Shown in pieces: positions 7,958-17,308 of a DNA stretch of 40,763 nucleotides. The position numbers and the translations under genes were made by a program. This DNA comes from Bacteroides sp. 43_108 (GTDB lineage Bacteria > Bacteroidota > Bacteroidia > Bacteroidales > Bacteroidaceae), in assembly GCA_001915545.1 (NCBI GenBank), contig MNQS01000019.1, positions 1 through 40,763 of the forward strand, in the 5' to 3' direction. The notes beneath the pieces are model-generated. The model was not told the DNA's origin, did not search any database, and saw only the letters and a program-made list of their open reading frames with translations. Each line of letters starts with the position of its first letter. The stretch's first letter is position 1.

Positions 7958-9039
7958 TACAGAATAAGCACAGGAATCAGATTTAAAATAATTACAGATA
8001 TAATCATGATTGTCTCGGCTGTGCGTGTAATTTTTAATGAGAACTCCATGTCATCAGTGCTGAGTTCGCGGTTATTGTTTCCGATGAAAGGTTTGTAGAC
8101 CATTTCGCCGAAATAAACATGCGATCCGCCGAAACGGCAGTTCAATATACCAGCCAATGCGGCTTCGGGCCATCCGCTGTTGGGACTGGCGTGTTTCGGT
8201 CCGTATGTGGCAATGAACCTTAGCAGTTCATTGGCTTTTCTGGCTGAATGTTTTCTGATGTAAGGAAATATTAATGTGGCAGTCATCAGCAATGCTGTAA
8301 GTCTTGCCGGCACATAGTTGGCGATGTCGTCTATTCGGGCAGCCACGCATCCGAACTTTTTGTATCTTTCTGTTTTGTAGCCTATCATAGAGTCGAGCGT
8401 GTTTACCATTTTGTATGCCATCATTCCTGGTACACCGAGCAGAAAATACCAGAAGAGTGGGGCGATGACACCGTCGCTTAGATTTTCCGCCAAAGTTTCA
8501 AGTGCCGCAGTCCTTATTTCCTGCTTGTCCAGTTTTGAAGTGTTCCGACCAACGATTCGTCCTACTTGTATTCGTCCTTCTTCGAGCGAACGATCTACAG
8601 CTTTGAAGGTGTTGCGCACTTCTTTTGCAAGAGTGGTTCCAGCAAGGCAATAGAATATGAGTATTGATGAAACAGCTATGTATGGTATAAGCAAGGGAAA
8701 TGACTTGAATGTCTCGTTGGGTGTTATACCTGCTGATTTGATGAACTGGGCTGTTTCAGAATGTTCCATACCGAAGTTGGCGAACAAGTACATCGGACTG
8801 ATTACTGAGACAGACAATATCAGATCGGTTATGAAGAATACCGATAGTATGCAGAACAGCGCCCATAATCCGCCTTTGACAGTGCGCCATCGTCCTCTGT
8901 TGAGCGCCCGTTCGCCTACGGCTATGATTTTCCCGAACCACACTACAGGATGTGGCAGACGTTCGGGGTCGCCAAAAATTCTGTCGAGAATCCATCCTAT
9001 TATTAATGGTAGTATTGTTGCAGCTATGTATGAAATCAT
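7957..9039 (-). CDS. cbiB: Adenosylcobinamide-phosphate synthase
   Basis: This 360-aa inner-membrane protein of the CbiB/CobD family joins aminopropanol (or its phosphate) to adenosylcobyric acid. The N-terminus carries the signature GDPERLPHPVVWFGK (residues about 24-38), followed by several hydrophobic segments and the conserved ETLAENLSDGVIAPLFWY block (about 184-201). PNSGWPEAALAG (about 287-298) is another family motif. The stop is TAG inside the partial third copy of the neighbouring repeat, so the C-terminus may have been reshaped by repeat insertion. It is last in the long minus-strand operon, 36 bp after cobD, whose product supplies the aminopropanol phosphate. Confidence 0.93.
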   Translation of the reverse strand: MISYIAATILPLIIGWILDRIFGDPERLPHPVVWFGKIIAVGERALNRGRWRTVKGGLWALFCILSVFFITDLILSVSVISPMYLFANFGMEHSETAQFIKSAGITPNETFKSFPLLIPYIAVSSILIFYCLAGTTLAKEVRNTFKAVDRSLEEGRIQVGRIVGRNTSKLDKQEIRTAALETLAENLSDGVIAPLFWYFLLGVPGMMAYKMVNTLDSMIGYKTERYKKFGCVAARIDDIANYVPARLTALLMTATLIFPYIRKHSARKANELLRFIATYGPKHASPNSGWPEAALAGILNCRFGGSHVYFGEMVYKPFIGNNNRELSTDDMEFSLKITRTAETIMIISVIILNLIPVLIL

Positions 9040-9075
9040 ATAATGATTGTATCTTTTTTGTTGGTCTGTTTTTGC

Positions 9076-10086
9076 TTATTCCATCAGCCACTCTTCAATT
9101 GCGTCAAGCAAGATGTTGTCTTCTTCGACTCCCTGTACTGCAATACGGAAGAATGTGTCGTCGAGACCGTTGAAGTTCGAAGCGTCCCTGATGAGGATTT
9201 TGTGCTTTTCTGCCAGGTATTCTTTAAGTGCTGACGATTTGCCCATGCGCAGTTTGCACAGCAAGATATGTGTGTCGCTCGGCCATGTTGTCACGCATCC
9301 CATAGACTCCAATTCTGAAGCAACTCTTCTTCTTTCGTTTATTAGTTTCTCAGCATCAATTTTGTATTCAGCCTTGTGTTTTATCAGATACATGGCTGCG
9401 GCAGATGTCAGATGGCCAATCGGCCACGGCATGCGCAGACGTCTGATTCTTTCTGCCAATTCTCCCGAAGTTGTAATATAGCCGATTCTAAGTCCTGGTA
9501 CAGCAAATCTTTTTGTCATTGAACTTATGAGAATGACGTTCTTGAATGACGGAGTTTCTTCATGGGATATGGTCTTCTTTTCAGTGAAAGCAGAGTAGCT
9601 TTCATCGATTATGAAGATCTTATCCTTGTTCATGCTTATGCATTCTGTCAGTTGGTCGTAGGGTATTACTGTGCCGGTTGGATTGTTCGGGTTGCACAGC
9701 CATACAAGCCTTGCCTCTGTCGGCAGGTTGTTAAGCGAATATACGGCTTCGACTCTATGGTTGTGCATTCTGCAAGCATCAGCATACTCAGAAAATGTCG
9801 GATTTAGAACAGCGCTTGTTTCGTTTTTGAAAGCCTGTGCTATCAGATATATTGCTTCTGTAGCTCCGTTTGTTGCGCACACCTCATCGGCTTCGTTGCC
9901 GTTGCTTTCAGCAATGACCTTTTCTAGAGTGTATGGCTGAGGCTCCGGATATGATGTGAGTCCGTCCATCTGATTGCGCATGTATTCAAACAGTTTGCTG
10001 TGGTCGAATTTGTTGCAAACATTTGAACTGAAATTATATTTTATTTCAGCGTATTTGTATAAGTCGTCTCCGTGTCCGTTGATCAT
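9076..10086 (-). CDS. cobD: L-threonine-O-3-phosphate decarboxylase
   Basis: This 336-aa fold-type I PLP enzyme resembles histidinol-phosphate aminotransferase but sits among cobalamin genes. It would produce (R)-1-amino-2-propanol phosphate for CbiB. The N-terminal MINGHGDDLYKY is the usual CobD opening. NPNNPTG marks the PLP/substrate loop, DESYSAF holds the PLP-ring Asp, and Lys192 in SSMTKRFAVPGLRIGY is the Schiff-base lysine. It starts 11 bp after cobQ and ends 36 bp before cbiB. Context decides between HisC and CobD; cobalamin neighbours on both sides make CobD the better call. Confidence 0.92.
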   Translation of the reverse strand: MINGHGDDLYKYAEIKYNFSSNVCNKFDHSKLFEYMRNQMDGLTSYPEPQPYTLEKVIAESNGNEADEVCATNGATEAIYLIAQAFKNETSAVLNPTFSEYADACRMHNHRVEAVYSLNNLPTEARLVWLCNPNNPTGTVIPYDQLTECISMNKDKIFIIDESYSAFTEKKTISHEETPSFKNVILISSMTKRFAVPGLRIGYITTSGELAERIRRLRMPWPIGHLTSAAAMYLIKHKAEYKIDAEKLINERRRVASELESMGCVTTWPSDTHILLCKLRMGKSSALKEYLAEKHKILIRDASNFNGLDDTFFRIAVQGVEEDNILLDAIEEWLME

Positions 10087-10097
10087 TGTGCAGTGTT

Positions 10098-11600
10098 TTA
10101 TCTCGTGATTATCTCATAGAGTTTATCCATATCCAGATGGCGTCTTACGTGGTCTGCCAGCAGGTCATACTGATGCTCTTTGAATTCTTCGGCAGTCATT
10201 ACAGAAGTTTTTTCCTTTATCTGGCATTTGTCGCGGATGGTGTTCAGCAGATGGTCAATGAATGCTTCGTTGTCCAGAATGCCGTGTATGTATGTACCCA
10301 TGCATCTGTCGTTGTCCGTGCATCCGTCGAACGTACCGTCCGAAAGCGTACAGAGATGATTGTATCCGTCTTCAACTATGCTTTTGCCTTGGTGTACTTC
10401 GTAGCCGCGGCATATTGGACTGTTATTCCCGTCTGCATCTGTGAAGGTGAATTCTACCTGACGTGTAGTCTTCCCTTCGTGCATCGTTGTGCGTATCGGC
10501 AGAAGCCCGAGGCCTGGCATGTGGGCCAATCCTCCTTCTATGCCGTCTGGATCATTGACTTCAAGTCCCATAATCTGGTAACCTCCGCAGATGCCTAGAA
10601 CTGATGCACCGTTACGATGAGCTTTCAAGATGGCTTTTGCAGTACCGTTTTTTCTCAATTCGTAAAGGTCATCTATAGTTGCTTTAGTTCCTGGAATAAT
10701 TATAATGTCAGCTTTTTTGATGTCTTCTGGATTGTTTGTATAAAAGAGGTTTACCCGTTCGTCGCGTTCGAGTGTATCAAAATCTGTAAAGTTGGATAGG
10801 TGTCTGAGGAGGATGACAGCAACATTTACTATTCCATCGGCTGATTCTCGGCGTTTGCGCTCCAATTCTACAGAATCTTCTTCTTCAATGATTATGTCTG
10901 TGAATGCAGGAATGACTCCAAGCACCGGCACACCGCATATATCTTCCATCATTTTGCGTCCATTGTCGAATAAACGCATATCTCCGCGAAATTTATTTAC
11001 GATGATACCTTTGATGCGTTTTCTGTCTTCTTCGTCCTGGAGCATTATAGAGCCGTAGACGCTGGCAAATACTCCTCCGCGATCGATGTCGCCAACCAGC
11101 AGAACGTCTGCCTCTGCATGGCGTGCCATCCTCATATTTACAATGTCTGTATCTTTAAGATTTATTTCGGCAATGCTTCCTGCCCCCTCCATCACTACAG
11201 GGTTGTATTTCTCATCAAGTCTGTCGAATGCTTCTGTGACAGCTTTCCATAATTCTTCTCGACCGTCTTTTCTGAAATACTCGTAAGCACTTCTGTTTCC
11301 TATCGGTTTGCCGTTAAGGACTACTTGCGTTGTCAAATCAGAATTTGGCTTGAGAAGTAGGGGATTCATGTCGGCTGAGCATGCAACGCCTGCCGCTTCT
11401 GCTTGAACAGCCTGTGCGCGTCCTATTTCAAGTCCGTCTGGAGTGGCGTAAGAATTGAGTGCCATGTTCTGGGCCTTGAATGGAGCCGGAGTGAATCCAT
11501 CCTGTTTGAATATTCTGCAAAGTGCTGTGGCCAATACGCTTTTGCCCACATCACTTCCTGTGCCTGCGAGCATTACCGGATGAAGTTTCTTTTTTTCCAT
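10098..11600 (-). CDS. cobQ: Cobyric acid synthase
   Basis: CobQ/CbiP amidates four carboxylates of adenosylcobyrinic acid a,c-diamide using ATP and glutamine. The 500-aa protein has the usual two domains. The synthetase part starts with the P-loop-like GTGSDVGKS and the diagnostic FKAQNMALNSY. The class I glutaminase part has Cys338 in LGICGGYQ and His439 in TYIHGILDN as catalytic residues. Length is normal. It lies 82 bp after cobS, the largest gap in the operon, and 11 bp before cobD. A TATATTTG element just before the ATG would give an almost leaderless message and is not counted as a promoter. Confidence 0.96.
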   Translation of the reverse strand: MEKKKLHPVMLAGTGSDVGKSVLATALCRIFKQDGFTPAPFKAQNMALNSYATPDGLEIGRAQAVQAEAAGVACSADMNPLLLKPNSDLTTQVVLNGKPIGNRSAYEYFRKDGREELWKAVTEAFDRLDEKYNPVVMEGAGSIAEINLKDTDIVNMRMARHAEADVLLVGDIDRGGVFASVYGSIMLQDEEDRKRIKGIIVNKFRGDMRLFDNGRKMMEDICGVPVLGVIPAFTDIIIEEEDSVELERKRRESADGIVNVAVILLRHLSNFTDFDTLERDERVNLFYTNNPEDIKKADIIIIPGTKATIDDLYELRKNGTAKAILKAHRNGASVLGICGGYQIMGLEVNDPDGIEGGLAHMPGLGLLPIRTTMHEGKTTRQVEFTFTDADGNNSPICRGYEVHQGKSIVEDGYNHLCTLSDGTFDGCTDNDRCMGTYIHGILDNEAFIDHLLNTIRDKCQIKEKTSVMTAEEFKEHQYDLLADHVRRHLDMDKLYEIITR

Positions 11601-11682
11601 ATATGCAAATATAGAGCTAATTTTCCTTCGTCCGTCCCGAGTATGACCTTTTGTTGATTGTCAGGTATGCTGTATTTTGATT

Positions 11683-12462
11683 TTAATACATTATTGAATA
11701 TGCAACAGCAGATGTTGTTATATAAAAAGCTGTTTCGCTGATGATAAACATTGCACCGCAGCAGTCGCCTGTATATCCTTTTATCTTTGAACGAATGTAT
11801 GATGTCATTACAGTACTCACAATATATGCCATTATTGTGCCTGCAAAAAATATCGGGCCTCCGAAAATTGTTGCAGGCAGTATCCCGATTACACCGCCGG
11901 CAAGATTTACAGCCAGTTCCTTACGCGTCATTCTTTCATAGATAAGCTTATTCTTAGCTTCTTCCTCTTTGCGTGCATAAGGCAGATTGTTTATTATGGA
12001 AGACGACGCAAATTTAGCTGACATGTCTGCGCTTATCATCATCCACGGCAGAAGTTCTGCAGGTATGGAATTCATTGAAGCAAAAAGCAATGCATAGTAT
12101 ACAATCAATCCTATAACTCCATAGCTTCCTATGTGGGAATCCTTCATTATGTCCAAAATGCGTTGGCGGTCTCTTCCTCCTCCGAAGCCGTCGCAGAAGT
12201 CTGCAAAACCATCTTCATGCAATGCTCCAGTTATAAGCAACCGTACGATAATGGCCGATATCACCGCTATCGTATGGGGGAGAATCATTGACATTGCAAC
12301 GAATGTCAAGGCCATAGCACATCCAGTCAGAATACCGGTATATGGCCATAGCACAACCACCCGCCTATAATACTCTTTGGGAACCTCAGCTATTTTCCAG
12401 AACGGAAGTCGTGTGAAAAATATTAGTGTGGCAAGAATTCTTAAACCTATATCTTTTATCAT
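11683..12462 (-). CDS. cobS: Adenosylcobinamide-GDP ribazoletransferase
   Basis: CobS joins AdoCbi-GDP from CobU with alpha-ribazole(-phosphate) from CobT in the inner membrane. The 259-aa protein has the family motif HEDGFADFCDGFGGG (about residues 92-106), rich in Asp for metal binding, followed by DSHIGSYGVIGL. Hydrophobic segments make up most of the rest. Length is typical. It starts 36 bp after cobT. No cobC-like alpha-ribazole phosphatase is found beside it, so the last dephosphorylation must be encoded elsewhere. Confidence 0.94.
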   Translation of the reverse strand: MIKDIGLRILATLIFFTRLPFWKIAEVPKEYYRRVVVLWPYTGILTGCAMALTFVAMSMILPHTIAVISAIIVRLLITGALHEDGFADFCDGFGGGRDRQRILDIMKDSHIGSYGVIGLIVYYALLFASMNSIPAELLPWMMISADMSAKFASSSIINNLPYARKEEEAKNKLIYERMTRKELAVNLAGGVIGILPATIFGGPIFFAGTIMAYIVSTVMTSYIRSKIKGYTGDCCGAMFIISETAFYITTSAVAYSIMY

Positions 12463-12498
12463 GATTGGTTACAGTAATTTTTTCAGAAGTAAGAAACA

Positions 12499-13614
12499 TC
12501 AGAAATATTTTGTTATTTCTGCATGTTCAAAATTATCCATTTCGTTCATCATTCTTACGGCAGACTCGATTATCGGATAGGCACATACAGCCCCAGTGCC
12601 TTCACCGAGTCTCAAACCTAGATTAAGCAATGGCGATGCTCCCATATTTTCCAGCATCTGCTTATGTCCGGTTTCGTCGCCGCAATGTCCGAACACCGCA
12701 TAGTTCATTACTTCGGGATAGAGCTGTGAGGCCGCCAACATGCAAGCTGTCATGATGAAACCGTCTACAATTATCACCATACCTCTTTCTGCTGCACGGA
12801 GCATACCGCCTATGGCCGCTGCCATTTCGAATCCACCGAACCATCTTATTATCTCCAGAACATCGTCAGATGTATATTTCTTTATTGTCTTCTTTGAACT
12901 GCATCTGCTGTTGTCTTCAAATGGTGCAGGCTGTTCAATACCTGTAGTTTCAAAGAAGTTCTGTTCTGCCCTTTTCAGTATATCGAATTTCCTTCTGATG
13001 CCTTCGCTTGACAATCCGGATCCGGCGCCGACACATTTTTCCAGTGATATACTCTCAAACATGTGCATCCATATTGATGAAGGAGATGTATTTCCTATTC
13101 CCATCTCTCCGAAGCTTATGATGTTGCATCCTTCTTCCTTGCATTTGTCCGTCATTTCTCTGCCTATGGAAAATGCCTTTTCCAATTCCAGCATGCTCAT
13201 GGCTGGTGAATGGAGGAAATTCTCTGTACCCCAAGCAATTTTTCTGTCTATAATTTTTTCATTGCCACTGAAGTCGTATGCAACTCCGGTGTCTACAATA
13301 TAAAGTTTAAATCCGTGTTGACGGCAGAACATGTTTATTCCGGCCCCTCCGCGTGCGAAGTTTTCCATCTGTTGCCATGTCACTTCTATAGGCGACAGGC
13401 TTACTCCTTCGTTGGCTATTCCGTGGTCTGCACCGAAAAGAATGTGGCACGGATGTTTCAGTTCCGGCGACAGTGTCTCCTGAATCTTGCATATCTGCAT
13501 GGCAAGGGTTTCCAATCTTCCTAGTGACCCTTTAGGCTTGTTTAGGTTGTTGATTTTTTCAGCAATTTTGTTTTCAAGTCCGGTGCCTGGCACCTTTATT
13601 TCATAGTGAATCAT
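12499..13614 (-). CDS. cobT: Nicotinate-nucleotide:dimethylbenzimidazole phosphoribosyltransferase
   Basis: CobT activates the lower-ligand base of cobamides by moving phosphoribose from nicotinate mononucleotide. The 371-aa protein shows NKPKGSLGRLE (about 25-35), the GADHGIANEGVS motif, the GGAGIN loop and, near the C-terminus, LGLRLGEGTGA, with Glu338 at the catalytic-base position. The segment around 235-250 is rich in Ser and Lys and looks like a small insertion. It lies 27 bp after cobU and 36 bp before cobS, completing the CobU-CobT-CobS nucleotide-loop set. Which base it uses cannot be told from sequence. Confidence 0.95.
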   Translation of the reverse strand: MIHYEIKVPGTGLENKIAEKINNLNKPKGSLGRLETLAMQICKIQETLSPELKHPCHILFGADHGIANEGVSLSPIEVTWQQMENFARGGAGINMFCRQHGFKLYIVDTGVAYDFSGNEKIIDRKIAWGTENFLHSPAMSMLELEKAFSIGREMTDKCKEEGCNIISFGEMGIGNTSPSSIWMHMFESISLEKCVGAGSGLSSEGIRRKFDILKRAEQNFFETTGIEQPAPFEDNSRCSSKKTIKKYTSDDVLEIIRWFGGFEMAAAIGGMLRAAERGMVIIVDGFIMTACMLAASQLYPEVMNYAVFGHCGDETGHKQMLENMGASPLLNLGLRLGEGTGAVCAYPIIESAVRMMNEMDNFEHAEITKYF

Positions 13615-13641
13615 AGTATTGTAGTGTTTGTTCTCAATTTT

Positions 13642-14184
13642 TCATTTTACTTTCATCGGAATGCCGCAAACCATCAGTATTACTTCGTCGGCCTTTGATG
13701 CAATGTATTGGTTCATCCATCCTTCCACATCGGTGAACTTGCGCTGAACCTCATTGTCGCTGACGCCTCCCGAACCGATTTCGTTTGTAACGAATATGAA
13801 TGTTGCTTCCTGATTTGTGAATTTGTCGAATTCCTGTTTGAGCGCGTCCAGTGTTCTTCTCACATGTTCTCCTGCCGCTTTGGCCGATTTTCGGCATTCC
13901 TGTTCAAGGTCGAAAAAGAAGTTTGTTGCCCACAGTGTTACGCAGTCAATCAGTACTGTGCGTCCTTCAATGTTGTGCTTGCTCAGTTCTTTTTCTTCCT
14001 CTATGTTTGTCCACTGGCTTCCTCTGCGTTGTTTGTGCATTTCCACTCTGTGTCTGAATTCTTCGTCCCAGATTCTGGACGTAGCCATATATATAGGCGC
14101 ATCGCTCAAGGAGAGCGCCAGCCTTTCGGCGTAGTCGCTTTTCCCTGAGCGTTGTCCACCGGTTATGAGTATTATTTTTCTCAT
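13642..14184 (-). CDS. cobU: Bifunctional adenosylcobinamide kinase / guanylyltransferase
   Basis: CobU phosphorylates adenosylcobinamide and then transfers GMP from GTP to give AdoCbi-GDP. The 180-aa protein has the P-loop GGQRSGKS (residues 9-16), YMATSRIWDEEF, and an RVEMHKQRR segment in which His50 best fits the GMP-carrying histidine. LIDCVTLW and FVTNEIGSGGV follow, as in the family. Its ATG overlaps the tyrA stop in an ATGA, so aromatic and cobalamin genes are translationally linked here. Length is normal. Confidence 0.95.
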   Translation of the reverse strand: MRKIILITGGQRSGKSDYAERLALSLSDAPIYMATSRIWDEEFRHRVEMHKQRRGSQWTNIEEEKELSKHNIEGRTVLIDCVTLWATNFFFDLEQECRKSAKAAGEHVRRTLDALKQEFDKFTNQEATFIFVTNEIGSGGVSDNEVQRKFTDVEGWMNQYIASKADEVILMVCGIPMKVK

Positions 14185-14954
14185 TTTATATTTTTCCTGA
14201 TTTTTGTAAGGTAGGCCTGCATCCTTTCTTCATCTTTAGTTTCAATGATGGAGATCAGTTCTTTCATTTCCTCTCGGATTTGTTCAACTTGATCCTTTGT
14301 ATAAGGGTTGAACAGAATCTCGCGCAGCAGACAGTCATCTTCGCTGAGTACGCCCTGAGCAATTTTCATGTGGCGCTTGAAAGTTGTGCCGGGAGCATCT
14401 TGATGTTTCATAACAGCTGCAAAAGCAAAAGTGGATATGAAAGGTATGCTGAGCGAATATGCCACAGTCCTGTCATGTTCGTCGAATGTGTATTCGCATA
14501 TGTTTAGACCCAGTTTGCTGTACAAATCTCGGAAAAAAATGCGTCCCATGTAGTCTCCTTCGCTGATTATTATTGCATTTTCTGTGCTCAGCTTACCTAG
14601 ATTGGCAAAAGTCGGGCCGAACATTGGGTGCGTAGAAACATATTTGAATCCGCAGTTGTCATAGAATTCCTTAAAACCGGTCTTCACAGATGAGATGTCG
14701 CTCAGTATGCATTCTTTCGGCAGCAAAGGCATAATTTGCTTGAATACGTCAATTGTATATTTCAGACTTACAGCATTTATCACCAGCTCAGGCTTGAATT
14801 CTTCTATCTCCTCCTGTTTTGTGAATCTTTGTGTGTTGTACATGAACCTCAACTTTTTAGGGTCGATTTCGTATACAGCCACATCGTGGTCAAAGCTCAA
14901 CAGGTCAGTGAAAAAGCTTCCCATCTTACCTGCTCCTAGAATTAGTATTCTCAT
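14181..14954 (-). CDS. tyrA: Prephenate dehydrogenase family protein
   Basis: TyrA-type enzymes oxidise and decarboxylate prephenate to 4-hydroxyphenylpyruvate for tyrosine. The 257-aa protein starts with the dinucleotide-binding LGAGKMGSF (residues 6-14). It carries SDISSVKTGF (about 97-106) and STHPMFGPT (about 119-127), both typical of prephenate dehydrogenases. It is short, with no ACT domain. It sits 25 bp after the DAHP synthase/chorismate mutase gene, whose product would supply prephenate, and overlaps the cobU start by 4 bp. Arogenate rather than prephenate as substrate cannot be ruled out. Confidence 0.92.
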   Translation of the reverse strand: MRILILGAGKMGSFFTDLLSFDHDVAVYEIDPKKLRFMYNTQRFTKQEEIEEFKPELVINAVSLKYTIDVFKQIMPLLPKECILSDISSVKTGFKEFYDNCGFKYVSTHPMFGPTFANLGKLSTENAIIISEGDYMGRIFFRDLYSKLGLNICEYTFDEHDRTVAYSLSIPFISTFAFAAVMKHQDAPGTTFKRHMKIAQGVLSEDDCLLREILFNPYTKDQVEQIREEMKELISIIETKDEERMQAYLTKIRKNIK

Positions 14955-14979
14955 CTTTCTGCTATGATTTTGTTTTCTG

Positions 14980-16047
14980 TCATTTGTTGATGATTTCCAA
15001 CTGCTGTCTTACTGATTCCTCGTGGATGGCCTCGAAAATCTCTTTTATACAATCTGCGCCTATTCCGCACAGTGCACCTTGTGCTCCGCGTTTTTCCAGA
15101 ATTTCAGTGTATCTGCCTGTCTGCAATACCGTCATGTCATGTTCTTTCTTGAACATTCCGATTTCTCTGGAAACCCTCATACGCTTAGCCAGAAGTTCAA
15201 TCAGCTGATCGTCGTATTGGTCTATTTGTTTTCTGAGGGCACTGAGGCTTTCTGTGCTTTGTTTTGTATCCCGTACAACAAGAAGTCCCAGAATGTAGTC
15301 AAGTATATCAGGAGTAACCTGCTGGCTGGCATCGCTCCAAGCCTCGTCCGGATTGCAGTGGCTTTCAATTATCAATCCGTCCATGCCCAGGTCCATAGCC
15401 TGCTGGCAGAGCGGTGCAATGAGATCTCTGCGTCCGCCGATGTGGCTCGGATCGCATATCAGCGGAAGAGCAGGGATGCGTCTTCTCAGCTCGATAGGTA
15501 TCTGCCACATAGGCAGGTTGCGGTATATTTTTTTATCATAGGATGAGAAGCCTCTGTGTATAGCACCGAGACGTTCTATTCCTGCCTGGTTTATTCTTTC
15601 AAGAGCACCAATCCAAAGTTCCAGATCAGGATTGACGGGGTTTTTCACCAGTACAGGTACATCAATACCCCTCAGAGAGTCAGCCAGTTCCTGTACAGCA
15701 AACGGGTTGGCTGTAGTGCGTGCACCTACCCACAGTATGTCAACTCCGGCGTTGAGCGATGCTTCCACATGTTTGGGTGTAGCAACTTCCGTTGCAATGA
15801 GCATTCCAGTTTCTTCTTTCACTCTTTTAAGCCATGGGAGAGCTTTCTCACCGTTGCCTTCAAAACCTCCTGGTTTTGTGCGCGGTTTCCATACTCCGGC
15901 ACGGAATATCTTTATATCGTTTTTGGCCAATGCTTTTGCGGTAGCCATAACTTGTTCTTCTGTTTCGGCACTGCACGGACCGGCAATAACTAAAGGTCTT
16001 TTGTTTTCTATGCCCGGCAGATTAAGTGGTTTCAGTTTCAGTTCCAT
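14980..16047 (-). CDS. Fused DAHP synthase / chorismate mutase
   Basis: This 355-aa fusion carries the first enzyme of the shikimate pathway and the branch-point mutase. Residues about 1-255 form a class I-beta DAHP synthase, with IAGPCSAE, FRAGVWKPRT and KNPVNPD for PEP/metal binding and DPSHIGGRRD for the metal His. Residues about 268-355 form an AroQ-type chorismate mutase beginning LSALRKQIDQYDDQLIELLAKR. This arrangement is known in Bacteroidota. It lies between an aminotransferase and tyrA in an operon behind a Phe/Tyr attenuator, which may replace or add to feedback inhibition. Confidence 0.95.
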   Translation of the reverse strand: MELKLKPLNLPGIENKRPLVIAGPCSAETEEQVMATAKALAKNDIKIFRAGVWKPRTKPGGFEGNGEKALPWLKRVKEETGMLIATEVATPKHVEASLNAGVDILWVGARTTANPFAVQELADSLRGIDVPVLVKNPVNPDLELWIGALERINQAGIERLGAIHRGFSSYDKKIYRNLPMWQIPIELRRRIPALPLICDPSHIGGRRDLIAPLCQQAMDLGMDGLIIESHCNPDEAWSDASQQVTPDILDYILGLLVVRDTKQSTESLSALRKQIDQYDDQLIELLAKRMRVSREIGMFKKEHDMTVLQTGRYTEILEKRGAQGALCGIGADCIKEIFEAIHEESVRQQLEIINK

Positions 16048-16120
16048 ATTGTTTCCTTATTTAGTTCTTTGTTTTTTTACTTTTTCAGGATTGTCGAATC
16101 TCGCATGTATTTATAAGTTT

Positions 16121-17308
16121 TCAGAAGCATTCTTTTATTCTCTTCAGAGCTTCTTCCATACGTTCATTTTTTGCGCACAACGAAATTCTGACATATCTTT
16201 TTCCGTTGCTTCCGAAAATAAATCCCGGAGTTATGAATACACGGGCCTCGTGCAGAACTTTTTCTGTAAGTTCCTCTGCATCTGCATACTTTTCTGGAAT
16301 TTTTCCCCACAAGAACATTCCAACTTGATTCTTGTCGAAGCTGCATCCCATTATTTTCATAATTTCTTCAGCAATGTTTCTTCTGCTTCTGTATGTTTCA
16401 ATGTTGGCCTGAGTGTGCCATTCATCAGAATTGTCGTATGCTTTTGCTGCGGCAAGCTGCAATGGACGGAATGTTCCAGAGTCAATGTTGCTCTTTACTT
16501 TAAGAATCCATTTTATAAAAGTTTCGTTTGTTGCAATCATTCCCACTCTCCATCCCGGCATGTTGTGGCTTTTGCTCATGGAGTTGAACTCGATGCATAT
16601 ATCTTTTGCTCCTTCAATCTGAAGAATGCTGAGCTTTTCTCCTTCGTTCAGTATGAAACTGTAGGGATTGTCGTTTACGATTACAATTCCATGTTTCTTG
16701 CCGAATGCCACCAGTTTCTCGTATGTCTCTCTGAGAGCTCTGCCGCCTGTAGGCATGTTGGGATAGTTTGTCCACATTATTTTCACACCTTCCAGATTCA
16801 TGCTTTCCAGTTGGTCGAAATCCGGTTGCCAGCCATTATCTTCGAGCAGGTCGTAGTTCACTACTTCGCATCCGAGAATCTTGCTCAGAGATGTGTATGT
16901 CGGGTAACCTGGATTCGGTACAAGAACTTTGTCGCCTACATTTGCAAGTGCCAGTGTCACATGCAGTATTCCCTCCTTCGAACCAATAAGAGGCTGCACC
17001 TCCTTGTCGGCGTCCAATTCCACACCATACCATCTTTTATAGAATCCTGCCATCGCAGTTCTAAGCTCTTTTATACCGACCGTCGGCTGATATCCGTGTG
17101 CGTCTGCTCGTCTTGCGTTTTCGCACAATGTGTCGATGGTCTCTTTTGACGGAGGCATGTCCGGACTTCCGATGGCAAGGCTCACGATGTCCATGCCTTG
17201 GGCGTTCATGCCTGCAACTTCTTTCAGCTTGCGGCTGAAGTAGTATTCGTTGACGCCTGCCAGTCTGTCTGCAGGCTTGATGCTGATGTTAGAGTGTAGA
17301 TTTTCCAT
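16121..17308 (-). CDS. Class I/II PLP aminotransferase, probably aromatic
   Basis: The 395-aa protein is a fold-type I aminotransferase. Lys246 in SMSKSHNMPGWRVG is the expected PLP lysine, NYPNMPTG resembles the usual NPNNPTG loop, and VNDNPYSF carries the PLP-ring Asp and Tyr. It starts inside the end of pheA (20-bp overlap) and is followed by DAHP synthase/chorismate mutase and tyrA. A role in transaminating phenylpyruvate, 4-hydroxyphenylpyruvate or prephenate is therefore most likely. Sequence alone does not exclude another amino acid substrate. Confidence 0.88.
   Translation of the reverse strand: MENLHSNISIKPADRLAGVNEYYFSRKLKEVAGMNAQGMDIVSLAIGSPDMPPSKETIDTLCENARRADAHGYQPTVGIKELRTAMAGFYKRWYGVELDADKEVQPLIGSKEGILHVTLALANVGDKVLVPNPGYPTYTSLSKILGCEVVNYDLLEDNGWQPDFDQLESMNLEGVKIMWTNYPNMPTGGRALRETYEKLVAFGKKHGIVIVNDNPYSFILNEGEKLSILQIEGAKDICIEFNSMSKSHNMPGWRVGMIATNETFIKWILKVKSNIDSGTFRPLQLAAAKAYDNSDEWHTQANIETYRSRRNIAEEIMKIMGCSFDKNQVGMFLWGKIPEKYADAEELTEKVLHEARVFITPGFIFGSNGKRYVRISLCAKNERMEEALKRIKECF

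Noticed and set aside
11606..11613. Promoter -7 box just before cobQ
   Set aside because: TATATTTG here would start transcription at about the ATG itself, and no -33 element is present. Probably chance.
15632..17149. Long plus-strand frame of 505 codons
   Set aside because: It runs antisense through the DAHP synthase and aminotransferase genes, which have clear family motifs; its translation is Ser/Phe/Cys-rich nonsense. Similar antisense frames at 2718, 3708, 5141 and 36464 were dismissed for the same reason.
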